Source: Lytechinus variegatus (Eukaryota; Echinodermata; Echinoidea; Temnopleuroida; Toxopneustidae). From it: 64,000 nt of DNA. A model generated the notes under the pieces. The model worked only from the letters and a program-made list of their open reading frames with translations. It did no database searches and was not told the DNA's origin. Location of the stretch: NCBI RefSeq assembly GCF_018143015.1, contig NC_054741.1:16553736-16617735 (forward strand), written 5' to 3'. A program made the translations under genes and the position numbers. Positions 1 through 11,096 of this stretch are shown piece after piece; position 1 is the stretch's first letter, and each line of letters begins with the position of its first letter.

Positions 1-97
1 TACCTTTCCTAAAGCTTACCTATTGTGCGAAAGGATTGGTACTGGGTTTGGGAATTCTTATTTTATCAACATCCATTCCATTTTATCGACTACACAG

Positions 98-274
98 GAC
101 GTAATTCGTGAGATGAACCGTCTTGGCATGCTCGTTGACCTCTCACACGTCTCTGTAGACACGATGAATGACGCTCTTGACGTAACCGAAGCACCGGTCA
201 TCTTTAGCCACACCTCGGCATACGCACTATGCAACCACTACCGAAACGCACCAGACAGTGTCCTCAGGAGAGTG
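98..274 (+). CDS. DPEP1: Dipeptidase exon A (zinc-site exon)
   Basis: Acceptor TACACAG ends at 97 and donor GTATGT begins at 275; 59 codons, phase 0 at both ends. Encodes the segment from [10 protein letters not shown] to the RRV end, including the DLSH and IFSH zinc ligands and the Arg of HYRN. An open frame extending left to 23 is intron read-through, because similarity to the family starts only at the acceptor. Confidence 0.9.
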
Positions 275-3200
275 GTATGTAAACTGTCACCAAAAATTGA
301 AGCATTTATAGTATTATTAATTCCTGGCGACAATAACAATTTTAAACGTAATCGGCCAAACTTAGATCCTAACCTCAGCCCATGTAGCCCCACCCTTGAC
401 CAAAATCAGGTCTCTCAAGCTGTGCAGGGGTGTTACAATAGAGATTACGTCTGAATCCACTGACGGACACCAACTAGAAAAGTCAAAAGATGTTTGAAAG
501 CTATCAGATTGATTTTTCAAGCACTAGCAAATTCTAAAAAAATAATCCCAGTCATATTAACATGTTGACCAGCATACCCAAACACGACCGCAATTCCTAG
601 CCATATATATAATTTTTTTTAATCAGTCACAAAGGGTGGGTCCATGATGGTGGCTAGCTAGGAACCTACTAAAACGGCTAACGGAGCTATCCCACTTAGA
701 AACTACAACCTTGCAGCTAGAGTCAAGGAAAGGGATAGAGCTATGATGGTATCATAAGCGCGAGATAGTAGGTATCTCCAACTCTACAGTAAGGAGACTG
801 ATCTAACAGAGCACCGAGGGCCAGTTTCATACAAATTTCCGGGAAATCCATTGCTAAAGAGATGGAGGGGCTTCAGTAGGTGGTCTGTGTGACAAATGAG
901 AAAGGGCTGAAATCAAGACTGTAGAAGCGGTATTGTCTTGGTCATGTGTATACCTTGATAATCGCACCTTCAGAAGGCATTTCATTCAAAGAGACAACAC
1001 ATACATCATCGCCAGGACGTAGTCTGGACCAGATTCAGTAAGGAAGATCCGTGTATTCATTGACCTAGCATTTTATTACCGTGCCGCTTAATGGATCAGA
1101 CATTGGGATGTCCAGTACTAGGGGCTGACTTCATATCTAGTGTAGATCGATGGTTTATGCTAGACACAGAATCCAGCAATAATGCCATGTAGCGTTGTTA
1201 TAACAGAAACAGAATGATTAGGAAATGTTCATAGTCTATATACTGAATATCCTGAGCAAACAATAAAGCAGTATAAGTATGTGTGGCCGCCAAGAACATG
1301 TCCAGTAGAGAAACGACCATGCATGCAGCACTCTTGGATGGCTGTTAAGGCCTGGTCACACCGCCCGAGCGTTGTTGGAGTGGTCGTGGAGCGGAGAGAA
1401 AAAATCATCACCGCTCGCTATCGTTCACCATTTTCGATTCCGATTGTTTTTTTTTGTTTTTTTTTTCAATTTTTCCCCCAATTTTACGACCGAAATTCGA
1501 CCCCCTCTCCCTACCGCTCCACGACCGCTCCAACAACGCTCGGGCGGTGTGACCAGGCATTAAGCAACCAGAGGTTCAACCGACATCCGGCTTGAAATCC
1601 AAGCAAGCTACGATGTGGAGACAATGCATCAGGTGTGGAGAGGTCACATTATGAGTAATGATGACGTCCTTCATCTCGACGACCATGTAGTCAGTGTGGA
1701 TGAAAAGGAAGCCGCGCCCCTAACTTACTTATGCTAGATCGAGCAGTCTGACATCGAGAGGCTTAATTTGGAGATCCCAGCATAAACCAGTGATGGATAT
1801 ACTGAGGGAAGGGATCGAGGAAGCCATCCTTAAAAGAGCTAGGTGAAGTGACGGCGTTTACCTTCAAGGTAAAGGTTCCTATAATTCATTGAGACACGGG
1901 ATTGAGACCAGCTGGATCTACAAGATGATTATATTCTTGCACATGGACGTTTCTGCTCGGTAGGAATGAAGGAAGGTGTCAGGCCCTATAGCTTCATTTC
2001 CCAGAATCGCCGACAAGAGCAGTGAAATTAGCTCCTCTAGAGGGTGGATAGCGCGTATGGAGGACATGGAAAAATATATCCTTGTGATAGCCGACCATGT
2101 AGCCGTATGTCGAGGCATGTAAAAATATTATTAGAATTGGTTGAAACTGTGGCACTGAAGTTGGTAGACGGATCTGTCTGCCGTAATCGAGGTCCTTGTG
2201 AGGCACACTGTGACCAGGACATGAACTTCGAGTCCAACATATTCCAAGAGATTATGATGATGATGATGATGATTTTTTTTTTTTTGGGGGGGGGGTAAGA
2301 GTCGATTTCGCTACTGTAACTACAACACATGACTTAAAATCATATGTCCTTTTTCTTCTTCCTTTCAGAAAGAAAATAAAGGTATTGTAATGGTAAACTT
2401 CTACACGTTATATATCAACTGCCCACCTAATAATGTTACGGCCGACCCTTCGTATGCCACGCTGGCTCAAGTAGCAGGTATGATATTTTTCAACTTATGA
2501 CGATCGAGGTGAATGATGAGGAGGGGTCGGGGCGGGGTGTAACGTAAAGGGGACTCGATTAGTTAGATTAATTAGAATAAGACAAAATGATAAGAGACAC
2601 ATTAGATATCTATGCAAATTTGACTTACTCTTTCAAAGGGGGACATGGAGAGTTTATATTTATATTCTGCGACGTCACATACGTGAGGCTGGCAAACAGT
2701 GTTATAGAATATTATTTGTAAAAAAATATATATATTTCGCAAAACTAACTTAATTCCTTCTAATAATGGCGTGTATGCATGTCAGGAGACAGTGGCGTAA
2801 CTACGGGGGGGCATGGGGGGCACGTGCCCCCCCAATCGGATGGCCAAAAAAAAAAAAAACGGGGAAAAGGAGAAAAAGAGGGAAAAAGGAAGAGAAACGT
2901 AGTGGGGGAAAGAAGAAATTGTTGTTTATCATAGTGTTATATTATGTTATATAACATAAGAAGCATTTTTCACAACTTTATGAAACATTATTTGCTTAAT
3001 TGTGTCTTCATTGTTTCTGGTGCTCGCATAGACTTTTTAACGAGACATATAAAACTGCTGTACTAAAGCCTCCCGTTTTCAAATCAATATACAACAAAAT
3101 AATATATTTCCTCGCAATTAGAGTAATTATTGTTTTAAGTAGTGATATATTCTTCTTTTCCATGACTACTGAAAGTTATTGACCTATTTTAAGGTCTTAA

Positions 3201-6200
3201 TATAAAACATTTCCTGTCCGTGCTAACGTTCGCATTAGTGGATTGGTGAGATTTCTGCTCTTCATGAACTCCTAAAATCAGTCCTTAAAATGTCAATTTT
3301 TCTTATCTGAATATCAAAAAATTTTAGCTCGCGCTTCGCGCTCGCATCATTTGGTTAGTGAAATACGTGGGGTCTTAGTGAATTCCTACAAACAAGCCTT
3401 GGAATGCCCCTCTTCATGTCTGAATTTCCTAGATTTTCAGCTAGCGCTTCGCGCTCGCAGTATTTCATTAGTGAGATGCGTATGATAATCATGATTACAA
3501 TGACTTCAAAAAGTGCTCCATGTGTTTAGATGTAATTCTAACAAAATCAGCAAGCGCTTGGCACTCGCATTAGATGACTATGGTGAGATATGTAGGCTAT
3601 ACTCTGACTTAATGGATTCGTAACTATAGTCCTTAAACTATCCATGTTTTGAGGTCAATATATACAAAAATTTCAGCTCGGCGCTTCGAGCTCGCATCAT
3701 TTGGTTAGTCAAATACGTAGGGTCTTAGAGAATTCCTACAAACAACCCTTAGAATGCCCCTCTTTAGGTCTATATTTCCTAAATGTTCAGCTCGCGCTTT
3801 TGCGCTTGCAGTATTTGATTAGTAAGATACGTATGATAATCATGATTACATGACTACAAAAGGTGCTTCATGACTGTGTTTAGATGTAATTCTAACAAAA
3901 TTAGCAAAGGATGGCACTAGCATTAGATGACTATGGTGAGATATTTATACTCTTAATGGATTCTAAAATATAATCCTTAAAATTTCCTTGTTTAGGGTCA
4001 GTATATACAAAAATTTTAGCTCGCGCTTCGCGCTCCCATTGTTTGTTTAACGAGACAGTTAAGTATCATGATTACAAAACAATTTCCTTATAATGTCAAT
4101 TTTTAGCCCTCAATATCAAAAATTTTCAGCTCGCGCTTCGCGCTCGCATTATTTAATCGGTGAGATACATATTCGTTTGATGGCACTGCATGTCCTTAAA
4201 ATATCTCTATTAGGTCAGTATGCCTGTCAACTGAGCGCGCTTCGCGCGCTCCCTAAGTGACCCGAAATTTTTGCTGGTGCCCCCCCAATGTCGTGACCCA
4301 CGGTACGCCACTGTCAGGAGATTCATCGAATTCGCAGGCATTATAATTTCATTGACGTCTTAATGAATCTACATCACGTGACATTGTTGTGGAGATATCC
4401 GCGTGCGATGACACAAAATTGATTTTGTTAACTTCGTGACTTGGTGACTCTCCTTATGTCAGGCTTACAGAAACGATGTACATGCATAGGAATTACCGAA
4501 ATAATACAAAACTTTAAAATATAACTTTTTCATTCCTTGTCTGATTTTGGTGAAACTTTCAGTGTTTTGTTTTTCTGAACTTCTTATCTGTTCAAGTCAT
4601 ATTATTTTAATCATGAGTAACGTTTAATTTTGATATCATTTCTTTGTCAGGTTTACACATACTTAACATTAAAGGAAACAAATATACAAGGAGAAAATTT
4701 ATCTTGTCAGAAAGAATAAAATGAGAGGAGCAATCTAAAAGTTGTTTTATAAAAAATCGGTTATAGAATAAGCGAGTTATGGAAGTTTGAAAACTCTTGT
4801 TGTACTTTCTATTGGGATTCTCAAATTGGCAAACATGCTTAAAAATGAATTATTTATGGACAACTCTCCATTTGTTATGTACACAAATTTTCAGATTTTC
4901 CTCATTATCTTTCAAATTGCATCTTGCCTCCTTCTGAGCACAGCATGCTGTGATCATGCATATGTCATGGGAAAATATCGTTCACACCGCATGTGTCAAG
5001 GTCAGGAGGAGATAATGTGAAATATGTAAAACAAAAGGGAAAATTTGAAAATTTGTGTACAAAACAAAATCAGAGTTGTCCACAAAATCAGCCATTTTGA
5101 AGCACGTTGCCAATTTGAGGATCCCCGTAGAAACTAAAACATGAGTTTACAAACTTCCATGACTTGCTTGTTTCACAACCGATTTTAAAAAAATTGTTTA
5201 AATTGTTTCTCTAATTTTACCCTTTCCAATAAGATTGCTTCTCTTCTTGGGTTTCGGTTTCCTTTAAGGTCGACATTCATGAACGCTTGAAAAGAAAATC
5301 AATTAAAGCTCAAGAGCTTCTTTACAAATGAATTCTAAATAATTACATTAATTGTATTGATTATAACAACTTGTATGCTTTGTAGACAGGGCCGTTGTGG
5401 AAAGCAATGATAACCTGAATAGATAAAACTACAAATAAACATAAAACAGTTACACACTCCTCCTTTTCTTTTCCTTCTCCATGTTATCGCTAGAATTCCA
5501 AAATTATTATCTTTGTAAATCAAAAATTTCATCATTATCTAGATCATATGGATCATATAAAAGAAGTATGTGGCTGGGAATGCGTCGGGTTTGGCAGTGA
5601 CTACGACGGGATTGACACGTAAGTTTTCAAGATTTGCGCCAATAGTACGCTCTTTTGGGTGGGATGTGGGATTCTTCAGTCCCCTGTTCATGATGAAATA
5701 AAGAAATCAAAATCTTCGACATGTTCATATTTGCAATTACTGATCTGTTTCTTTATTGATTTAATTCTTGTTTTCATTGAACAAGGTAGCTCCATCAGTC
5801 ATCATATTGTTTTCTAGGGGTCCGGTTAATAACTTCTTTAATAATATAAATAATACATCATTGTGTACATAGCTGGCTATATTAACACATGAGTAAAAAA
5901 CAAGATTACATAATTAGTGAAACCCAATACGAATGCCAATATTTCAATTTACAAATATGCATTTACAAATTGAGGTCTGAGCTCTTTACACGTTACGTAC
6001 GGACTCAATTAAAGAGTAAATATACTGTCAAATGACAAAGAACACTTACTCTGACAAGAATTGCTGTATCAGAAGTTTAGAACAGCCATTTCGTCCTTAA
6101 ACTCCCTATCTCTGTGATCTGATAGGTACAACCATGTTTGTGGGGGAGGGGGGGAGTAACTGTTTGGCCCCAAACGGAAGGGAAAACAATCTGACCTTTA

Positions 6201-7622
6201 ACGTTTAACTTATTTAAGTGAACATTGAACATTATAAAGATCAATTTTTGTGATTGTCTGTGTATAATATTGTAGTGCCCCTGAGGGATTAGAAGATGCT
6301 TCCACGTTCCCTGCCCTAGTAACAGAACTCATCCAGAGACAGTGGACTGAAGAAGAAATAAAGGGCGCCCTCGGAAATAACTTCCTTCGTGTCTTCGAAG
6401 AGGCGGAACAGGTAAAAAGTTAAACTATTTTCCATCCAGATTTAGTTTATTTATTGTTGAATGATCCCGTGAACGAAATCTATGTATTCCCTAATACCCC
6501 CTACCACAGGGAGGGGGGGGGGGTCACGTTGCAAGGTACGTGTATGCTGAATTTCGACATCGTCACGTAGTCTGCAAGTCAAATTTCAAATCCAAATTCG
6601 TATTTCAGAAAAGGACGCGTCATGGCCCCTCGTCCGCAATTAAACGAAATACACTCCTAATTTGGGGTTATCTAAATTTTGAAAGGTAAATTTTGAAAGG
6701 TATTTTTTTCATAATTCAAAAGATTAATTTTCCAACACGTTGACATTTTAACTATTTGAAAGGATGATTAATAGTTTGCAGTTAAAAAGTGTGCAAGGGC
6801 TTACATTCACCTACAAAAAAAATCTTGATTTTTCATTTGGGATGATCGTTTTTCATCATCGGCAGAAGTGAATTGACAATATTGGTCTCATCATGCATGG
6901 TCTAATCCTAGTTAATCTGCCTAAGCAATGATTCAATTGCCATTTAGTCAAATTACCATTTGACTGAAGGTCTTCCGTCATTTAGTCGTCATGAGCAGGT
7001 CGCTCATGACAACGGTCTCCTGCGTTCTGAAATTCAGTTAAATAATATTTTTCATATACTTTTTTATATTCAGAAAGAGATTGTAAATGATACGTGTGTC
7101 TAAGATGTATATATATGTAAAATCTATGTAATAATTGATTATGTTGTACTATGTTGAACATGTGGAACGCAGAAATAAATTTCAAGCAAACAAACAAATG
7201 ATAAAATAAACCGTTCATGAACCAAATTTTCATCTGACAATATGCAAAATAATAGACGAAGTGGAATATTTAGCATCTGGACATTAGCTAATTAGACTAT
7301 GTGGATATTTACCCAAGAGTCGTAGTCGGTCGCTGTAGACTAAACAGCAATTTAATCAAACTGGTAGTGGACCAGATAGGTTTAGCCCCATCGGACAAAA
7401 GACTATCTAAGAAGAAGACCAACTGCGTTTTTACCATTTGAATACGAACCTCGGATGAGAGTTGTTGATTTAATCGTTTGTATCATGTTATGTTTTATTC
7501 AGGTTAGTCGAGATCTTAAAGCAAATGGGATGAAACCTAAAGTGGCTACACTCCCAAGAGATGAACCAGATGAAGCAAATAACGTTTGTCGCACCTACAT
7601 GTATGGCACCTCCTTTTATTGA
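98..7622 (+). CDS. DPEP1: Membrane dipeptidase (renal dipeptidase family), 3' part, five exons
   Basis: Zinc-dependent peptidase of family M19, which hydrolyses dipeptides at the cell surface. Exons 98-274, 2369-2477, 5543-5618, 6276-6411 and 7503-7622 join in frame to 205 residues plus stop, corresponding to roughly the C-terminal half of vertebrate DPEP1. Visible family residues (human mature numbering): zinc ligands His198 in DLSHVSV and His219 in IFSHTSAY, substrate-binding Arg230 in HYRN, and Asp288 in GFGSDYDG. The remaining zinc ligands (His20, Asp22, Glu125) lie upstream of the window. The protein ends soon after the conserved VCRTYMYG with no GPI-anchor hydrophobic tail, unlike human DPEP1. 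A GTATGG donor-like site at about 7600 leaves open a further 3' exon. Orthology to DPEP1 rather than DPEP2/3 cannot be fixed from this fragment. Confidence 0.9.
275..2368 (+). other. Dipeptidase intron with unclassified repeat-like block
   Basis: 2.1 kb intron. From about 600 to 2240 the base composition is less AT-rich than neighbouring introns and full of short broken frames, as expected for an old inactive element that I could not classify. A TTAA-flanked MITE has inserted in the middle of it (1349-1559), so the block is older than the MITE. A short ATG/GAT repeat followed by T10 and G10 runs lies at 2254-2296. Confidence 0.4.
1349..1559. mobile_element. TTAA-flanked MITE with about 45-bp terminal inverted repeats
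   Basis: Both ends are flanked by TTAA (1345-1348 and 1560-1563). The arms 1350-1394 and 1514-1558 are inverted copies beginning GCCTGGTCACACCGCC and differ at one position in about 45. A pyrimidine-rich loop separates them. TTAA duplication fits piggyBac, Kolobok or ISL2EU-type transposases; there is no coding capacity. High arm identity suggests a fairly recent insertion. Confidence 0.85.
2369..2477 (+). CDS. DPEP1: Dipeptidase exon B
   Basis: Acceptor CCTTTCAG ends at 2368, donor GTATGA at 2478. Encodes [18 protein letters not shown] and onward to LAQVA; matches human DPEP1 LVMVNFYNNYISC. Ends in phase 1, completed by the next exon to give Asp of DHMDHIKEV. Confidence 0.88.
2790..4313. 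mobile_element. Non-autonomous hAT element with internal array of GCGCTTCGCGC palindromes
   Basis: Termini CAGTGGCGTAACTACGG and CGGTACGCCACTG are inverted copies, and the exact 8-bp duplication TCAGGAGA flanks the element (2782-2789, 4314-4321), as hAT transposases produce. No transposase frame is visible. The interior (about 3290-4250) carries nine units of about 110 bp, each centred on a version of AGCTCGCGCTTCGCGCTCGC followed by a TTAGTGAGATACG-like box. A variant unit (with AGATGACTATGGTGAG) recurs every third position, giving a higher-order period of about 350 bp. Related arrays lie at 17040-19044 and 23440-24270. Confidence 0.88.
4676..5267. mobile_element. TTAA-flanked fold-back MITE (Kolobok-like ends)
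   Basis: Left end TTAA-AGGAAAC near 4672 and right end GTTTCCT-TTAA near 5271. Long imperfect inverted arms run inward: the segment from the GGAAGTTTG box at about 4780 through CAACTCTCCA at 4861 reappears inverted from about 5065 to 5165. The 77-codon open frame at 4787 is one arm of the hairpin and not a gene. Confidence 0.7.
5543..5618 (+). CDS. DPEP1: Dipeptidase exon C
   Basis: Acceptor ATTATCTAG ends at 5542, donor GTAAGT at 5619. Encodes [19 protein letters not shown] then YDGID; the Asp in SDYDG corresponds to human Asp288 in the substrate pocket. Phase 1 in, phase 2 out. Confidence 0.88.
6276..6411 (+). CDS. DPEP1: Dipeptidase exon D
   Basis: Acceptor ATATTGTAG ends at 6275, donor GTAAAA at 6412. 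Encodes [18 protein letters not shown] and ends [12 protein letters not shown], matching human PEGLEDVSKYPDLIAELL and NLLRVFEAVEQ. Confidence 0.9.
7503..7622 (+). CDS. DPEP1: Dipeptidase terminal exon E
   Basis: Acceptor TTTATTCAG ends at 7502. Forty codons including TGA at 7620. Ends [11 protein letters not shown], aligning with human CRTHYGYS, after which the human protein continues into its GPI signal. Here the stop comes within about seven residues. An internal ATGTATGG (donor-like) at about 7599-7606 could splice to a downstream anchor exon, which I could not find. Confidence 0.82.
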   Translation, partial: VSRDLKANGMKPKVATLPRDEPDEANNVCRTYMYGTSFY

Positions 7623-7683
7623 TAGTTATATATAGTTTGGGGTGTTTCATTTGTTTTCTTTTCGAAGGAGGGGGCATCTTCTT

Positions 7684-8250
7684 TGCTATGGTCTTTTTAG
7701 ATGGTGATATAAACGATGGTGGTGATGATGATAATGGTGATGATGATGATGATATGGTGATCAGTAGCGGACCGTGACCCGGACGAGACAAAGCTTTGGG
7801 GGGCACTGCATTGTCTGTGAACAATGCTGTGCCCCCCCCCCCCCCCAATGCTTTGTCTCCTCCGGGTCACGGTCCGCCACTGATGGTGATAATGACCAAA
7901 CCATTGATATTATGAATATAATTTTAAATAATTGATGATTACGATAATAAGAATAATATCAGTAAGAATGACGACTAATGATAATGGTGGTAATGGTGGC
8001 GGCGGTGAAGATGATATCATGATATTGGAAATAATGATAAAAAATGCTGCTGGTGGTGGTGATGATGAATATTAGTAGGGATAGCCTTTGATGGCGGTGA
8101 TGATGCTGATGGTAGTGTTAGTGATATGGTGATGATAACAAATATATTACTTTATCAATAATAGTAACATTTAAGATGATTTAAAAATAAAAGTAAAAAT
8201 GTCATGATGATGATGATTATGATGATGATAGCAATAATGATAACATATGT
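7684..8250. repeat. Imperfect GAT/GGT trinucleotide-rich tract
   Basis: Interrupted runs of GATGATGATGG-type repeats on the + strand over about 550 bp. The hAT MITE 7762-7882 has inserted into it and its 8-bp target is a piece of the tract. No gene. Confidence 0.7.
7762..7882. mobile_element. hAT MITE, 121 bp
   Basis: Ends CAGTAGCGGACCGTGACCC and GGGTCACGGTCCGCCACTG are inverted copies, and the exact duplication ATGGTGAT flanks both sides (7754-7761, 7883-7890). The inner arms contain GAGACAAAGC and its complement, plus unequal G and C runs. It is one long hairpin without coding capacity. Confidence 0.88.
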
Positions 8251-8529
8251 AGACTTCGCCTAATGCTTTAATTGTTTTAGGTATAGAGGTTTATAAACCG
8301 TAGCTGAAGTTTACAATAATAATAATAATAATGATAATATTAATGACAGTAATATTGATAAAGGACAAACATTTCAATGCGCTGTTTACACATATACATA
8401 ATGAAACAGAAAAGAATATGATAATAATAACCAATAGATAATAAAATATTACATTATATTTAGAATCATTCATTCGAATAGAAACAGTTAATACACAATT
8501 ACATATTCTACAGAGTGACAAAATAAACA

Positions 8530-8668
8530 AATTTAATACATAACTATCGGTGCTGTTTCTGGAAAAGCTTCGTCTTGAGTCTCTTCTTTAAAGTGTCAGT
8601 GTTGGGTGCATCGTGAATGTAAGCAGGGAGAGAGTTCCAAAGGTGCACAAACAAATAAAGTCCAGTCC
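8530..8668 (-). mobile_element. LINE reverse-transcriptase C-terminus, 3' piece
   Basis: On the minus strand this reads LWNSLPAYIHDAPNTDTLK followed by KRLKTKLF and a stop near 8540. This is the conserved last segment of many CR1/L2/Jockey-type LINE ORF2 proteins (WNSLP...FK..LK..LF). The adjoining upstream part is displaced to 10020-10215 by the insertion 8671-10016. The clade is not resolvable from so little. Confidence 0.65.
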
Positions 8669-8670
8669 TG

Positions 8671-10016
8671 GGGCCGTTTCATAAAGCTGTTCGTAAGTTA
8701 AGAGCGACTTTAAGAACAACTGGTGACCCTTTCTTATGCGCTAAAAAATCACCATGCAGTGAACATTTTTCGTATGTACCATTTACCAGAAGAAATGATC
8801 ACCATTCGTTCTTAAAGTTTTTAACGAACAGTTTTATGAAACACCCACCACCAAGTGGGTTAAGAACGACTTTATTTACAGAGAACAAGATCGCTGAAAG
8901 ACCTTTAAAAGACCATGAATTGTGGTTGATCTTTCAGATGTCTCTCAATGAATCTACAATGGTCTTTGAGGACTTACACGAGTCCTGATCAATCTTTCAG
9001 TGGTCTTCGTGGTCTTCATGGGCTCCATAACTTTTTGAAACGGTTCAAAACAGTCTTCAACGGTCTTACAGGAAAAGGGTCTTTCAGTGGTCTTTCAGCA
9101 GTCTTTCAGTGGTCTTTCGATGATCTTTCCAAGGTCTTAATAGTCTTTCAATGATCTTTCGGTAGTCTCTCAAGATTTTCGCTGAGATCACTGTAAGACT
9201 CATGAGAGATCATTTAAAGATCATTCAAAGACCATTGACAGACCAGGCAAAGTCAATGGAAAGAATTCTGAAAGATCACTTGTTGCATAAAAGATATCTG
9301 AAAGACCATTGAAAGATCTTTATAGGACTAGTCTAAGACCAGTAAGACAAGAAACGTTCATCAGTCTTTCAGAGTTCTTTGAGGGGTCTTCCTGAGCCAT
9401 TCCACAGAGATGACAAATTTCAATGATCTTGAAGACTGCTGTAAAACCTTACCAATTTTAAGTCTTTCAGTGGTCTTTCCACGTTCTGTGGAATGGGGGC
9501 CACCATTTCACAGAGATCAAGACCACTGGAAGACTTTTGGAAGACCATGAATTCTGATTGATCTTTCAAAGGTCTCTCAATAAACCTACAATGGTCTTTG
9601 ATGTCTTACACGATTCCTGACCAATCTTTCAGTGGTCTTCTTGGTCTTCTTGCGCTCCAAATCTTTTTGAAACGGTTCAAAACAGTCTTACAATGGTCTA
9701 CAGGAAAATGGTCTTTCAGTTGTCTTTTGACAAACTTTCATAGGTCTTAATAGTCTTTCAAGGATCTTTCGGCAGTCTCTCAAGATTTTTGAGGAGATCA
9801 CTCTTAGACTTATAAATGATCATTGAAAGACCAGGCAAAGGCCATTGAAAGATCACTTGTTGCATAAAAGATCTCTGAAAGACCATTGACAGATCTCTAA
9901 AGACCGCTGTAAGACCTTACCAATTTTAAGTCTTTCAGTGGTCTTTCAACGATCTTACCACAAGAAAGGATCACCAGTCATTCTTAAAGTCGCTCTTAAC
10001 TACATGAAACGGCCCC
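8671..10016. mobile_element. Composite element with GGGCCGTTTCAT ends and a palindromic GGTCTTTCA minisatellite
   Basis: Ends GGGCCGTTTCATAAAGCTG and the inverse TACATGAAACGGCCCCC, with subterminal AAGAGCGACTTTAAGAA and its inverse. The first about 180 bp (8671-8850) is itself a complete small hairpin of the family seen at 35685-35833. The core (8880-9960) is a directly repeated unit of about 630 bp (TGAAACGGTTCAAAACAGTC recurs at about 9036 and 9667). Within each unit the left half is rich in GGTCTTTCAGT and the right half in its inverse CTGAAAGACC, so each unit folds on itself. Splits a LINE tail. Confidence 0.65.
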
Positions 10017-10215
10017 CGGTTACCATAGCGATTATAGGAGTGAGGTGCGAGCTGGGGGTCTAGGTGAATATTTGAGATTTCGTGTTGCCAATAATTTTTT
10101 TAATGGCGTGAATACATTTCATGTAAAAATAACGAATCGCATCGTGTACCTTGTTGAACGGTTACATCAACTCCGGAATTTAAAGTATTTGGTGAATTTA
10201 TAGAATTTGTGATTT
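10017..10215 (-). mobile_element. LINE ORF2 fragment, upstream piece of 8530-8668
   Basis: Read on the minus strand this runs directly into the 8530-8668 segment once the insertion is ignored. It carries the kind of broken sequence expected just before the WNSLP block in these LINEs. The match is weaker than in the downstream piece, and the assignment rests mainly on continuity. Confidence 0.4.
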
Positions 10216-10273
10216 AGTCTGTATGATATTTAGATTTTGGTTAGATTTAGTGTGCAGACACCATACACCCCGC

Positions 10274-10301
10274 CCACACACACCCACCCCCACACATTAT
10301 G

Positions 10302-10336
<35 letters not shown>

Positions 10337-10370
10337 TGTGTGTGTGTGGGTGAAGGGGTGTGTGTGCTAT
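10274..10370. repeat. Compound microsatellite (CA, TA, GA, TG)
   Basis: CACACACCCACCCCCACACA, then (TA) about 9 copies, (GA) about 9 copies, then TGTGTGTGTG. The open frame through it is low complexity. Confidence 0.9.
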
Positions 10371-10904
10371 CAACTCATGTTACCGAATCCACTTGGTCTA
10401 GCAGCAGATAATGAAAATTGATAAAAGAGTGTTTACATGCATCACTTGAAAGAAGAACTACCTCGCTTATTAATAAATCATCGAAGAAAAATTGGTAGGT
10501 TGTTTATTGAAAATATCCATATCACGTCTCTTCGTTTATCATATCATTACCTATGGTATAGATGATAATGGAAAGCCTATTTGCCTATATATATAATCTA
10601 TTATTCCATCTATACTACATCTTTTGAAACATTTTGTTATATCATTCTAATGGATCCGATTGGAAATATGCACGATAAGCCAAATGTAAAATCTAACCGA
10701 CAAAACCCTAATCCTTATATTTATTCTGAACCAAAAGTTTCTAACTCTAACCCTATATGCCCTCTGAGATAATGAGACTGGAGCAAGTAGTTATTTTCAC
10801 CTCATTTTGGTTTATTTGGGGTTGGTAGTTGAAAATACCTTTTACTTCTGAAGAGCTCACTTGCAAAAGGATTTTAGATCTAGTTTATAAAATTTGATAT
10901 TTTT

Positions 10905-11096
10905 TGTCTCGTGATTTTTTACCATAATTTCATGTAGGCAAGCTGCTTGCTTATGACGTCACAAATCAAATAATTTAAATTCTAATAACTTTCTTTTTTT
11001 CTCTAATGGATTTTTCTTAAACCTTCGGCAATGATATTATTATTTTTTCTATTGTTTTTACAATAATCTTTTAGTCAGGGTGGACTTCCCTTTAAT
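10905..11096. mobile_element. Truncated TTAA MITE terminus
   Basis: Contains GACGTCACAAATC, then an AATAACTTTCTTTTT box, an ACCTTCGGCAATGAT box and the end GGTGGACTTCCCTTTAA. The same layout recurs near 21060-21162 and 62480-62620 and in the arms of 12763-13343. No matching opposite end is nearby, so this is a fragment. Confidence 0.45.
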
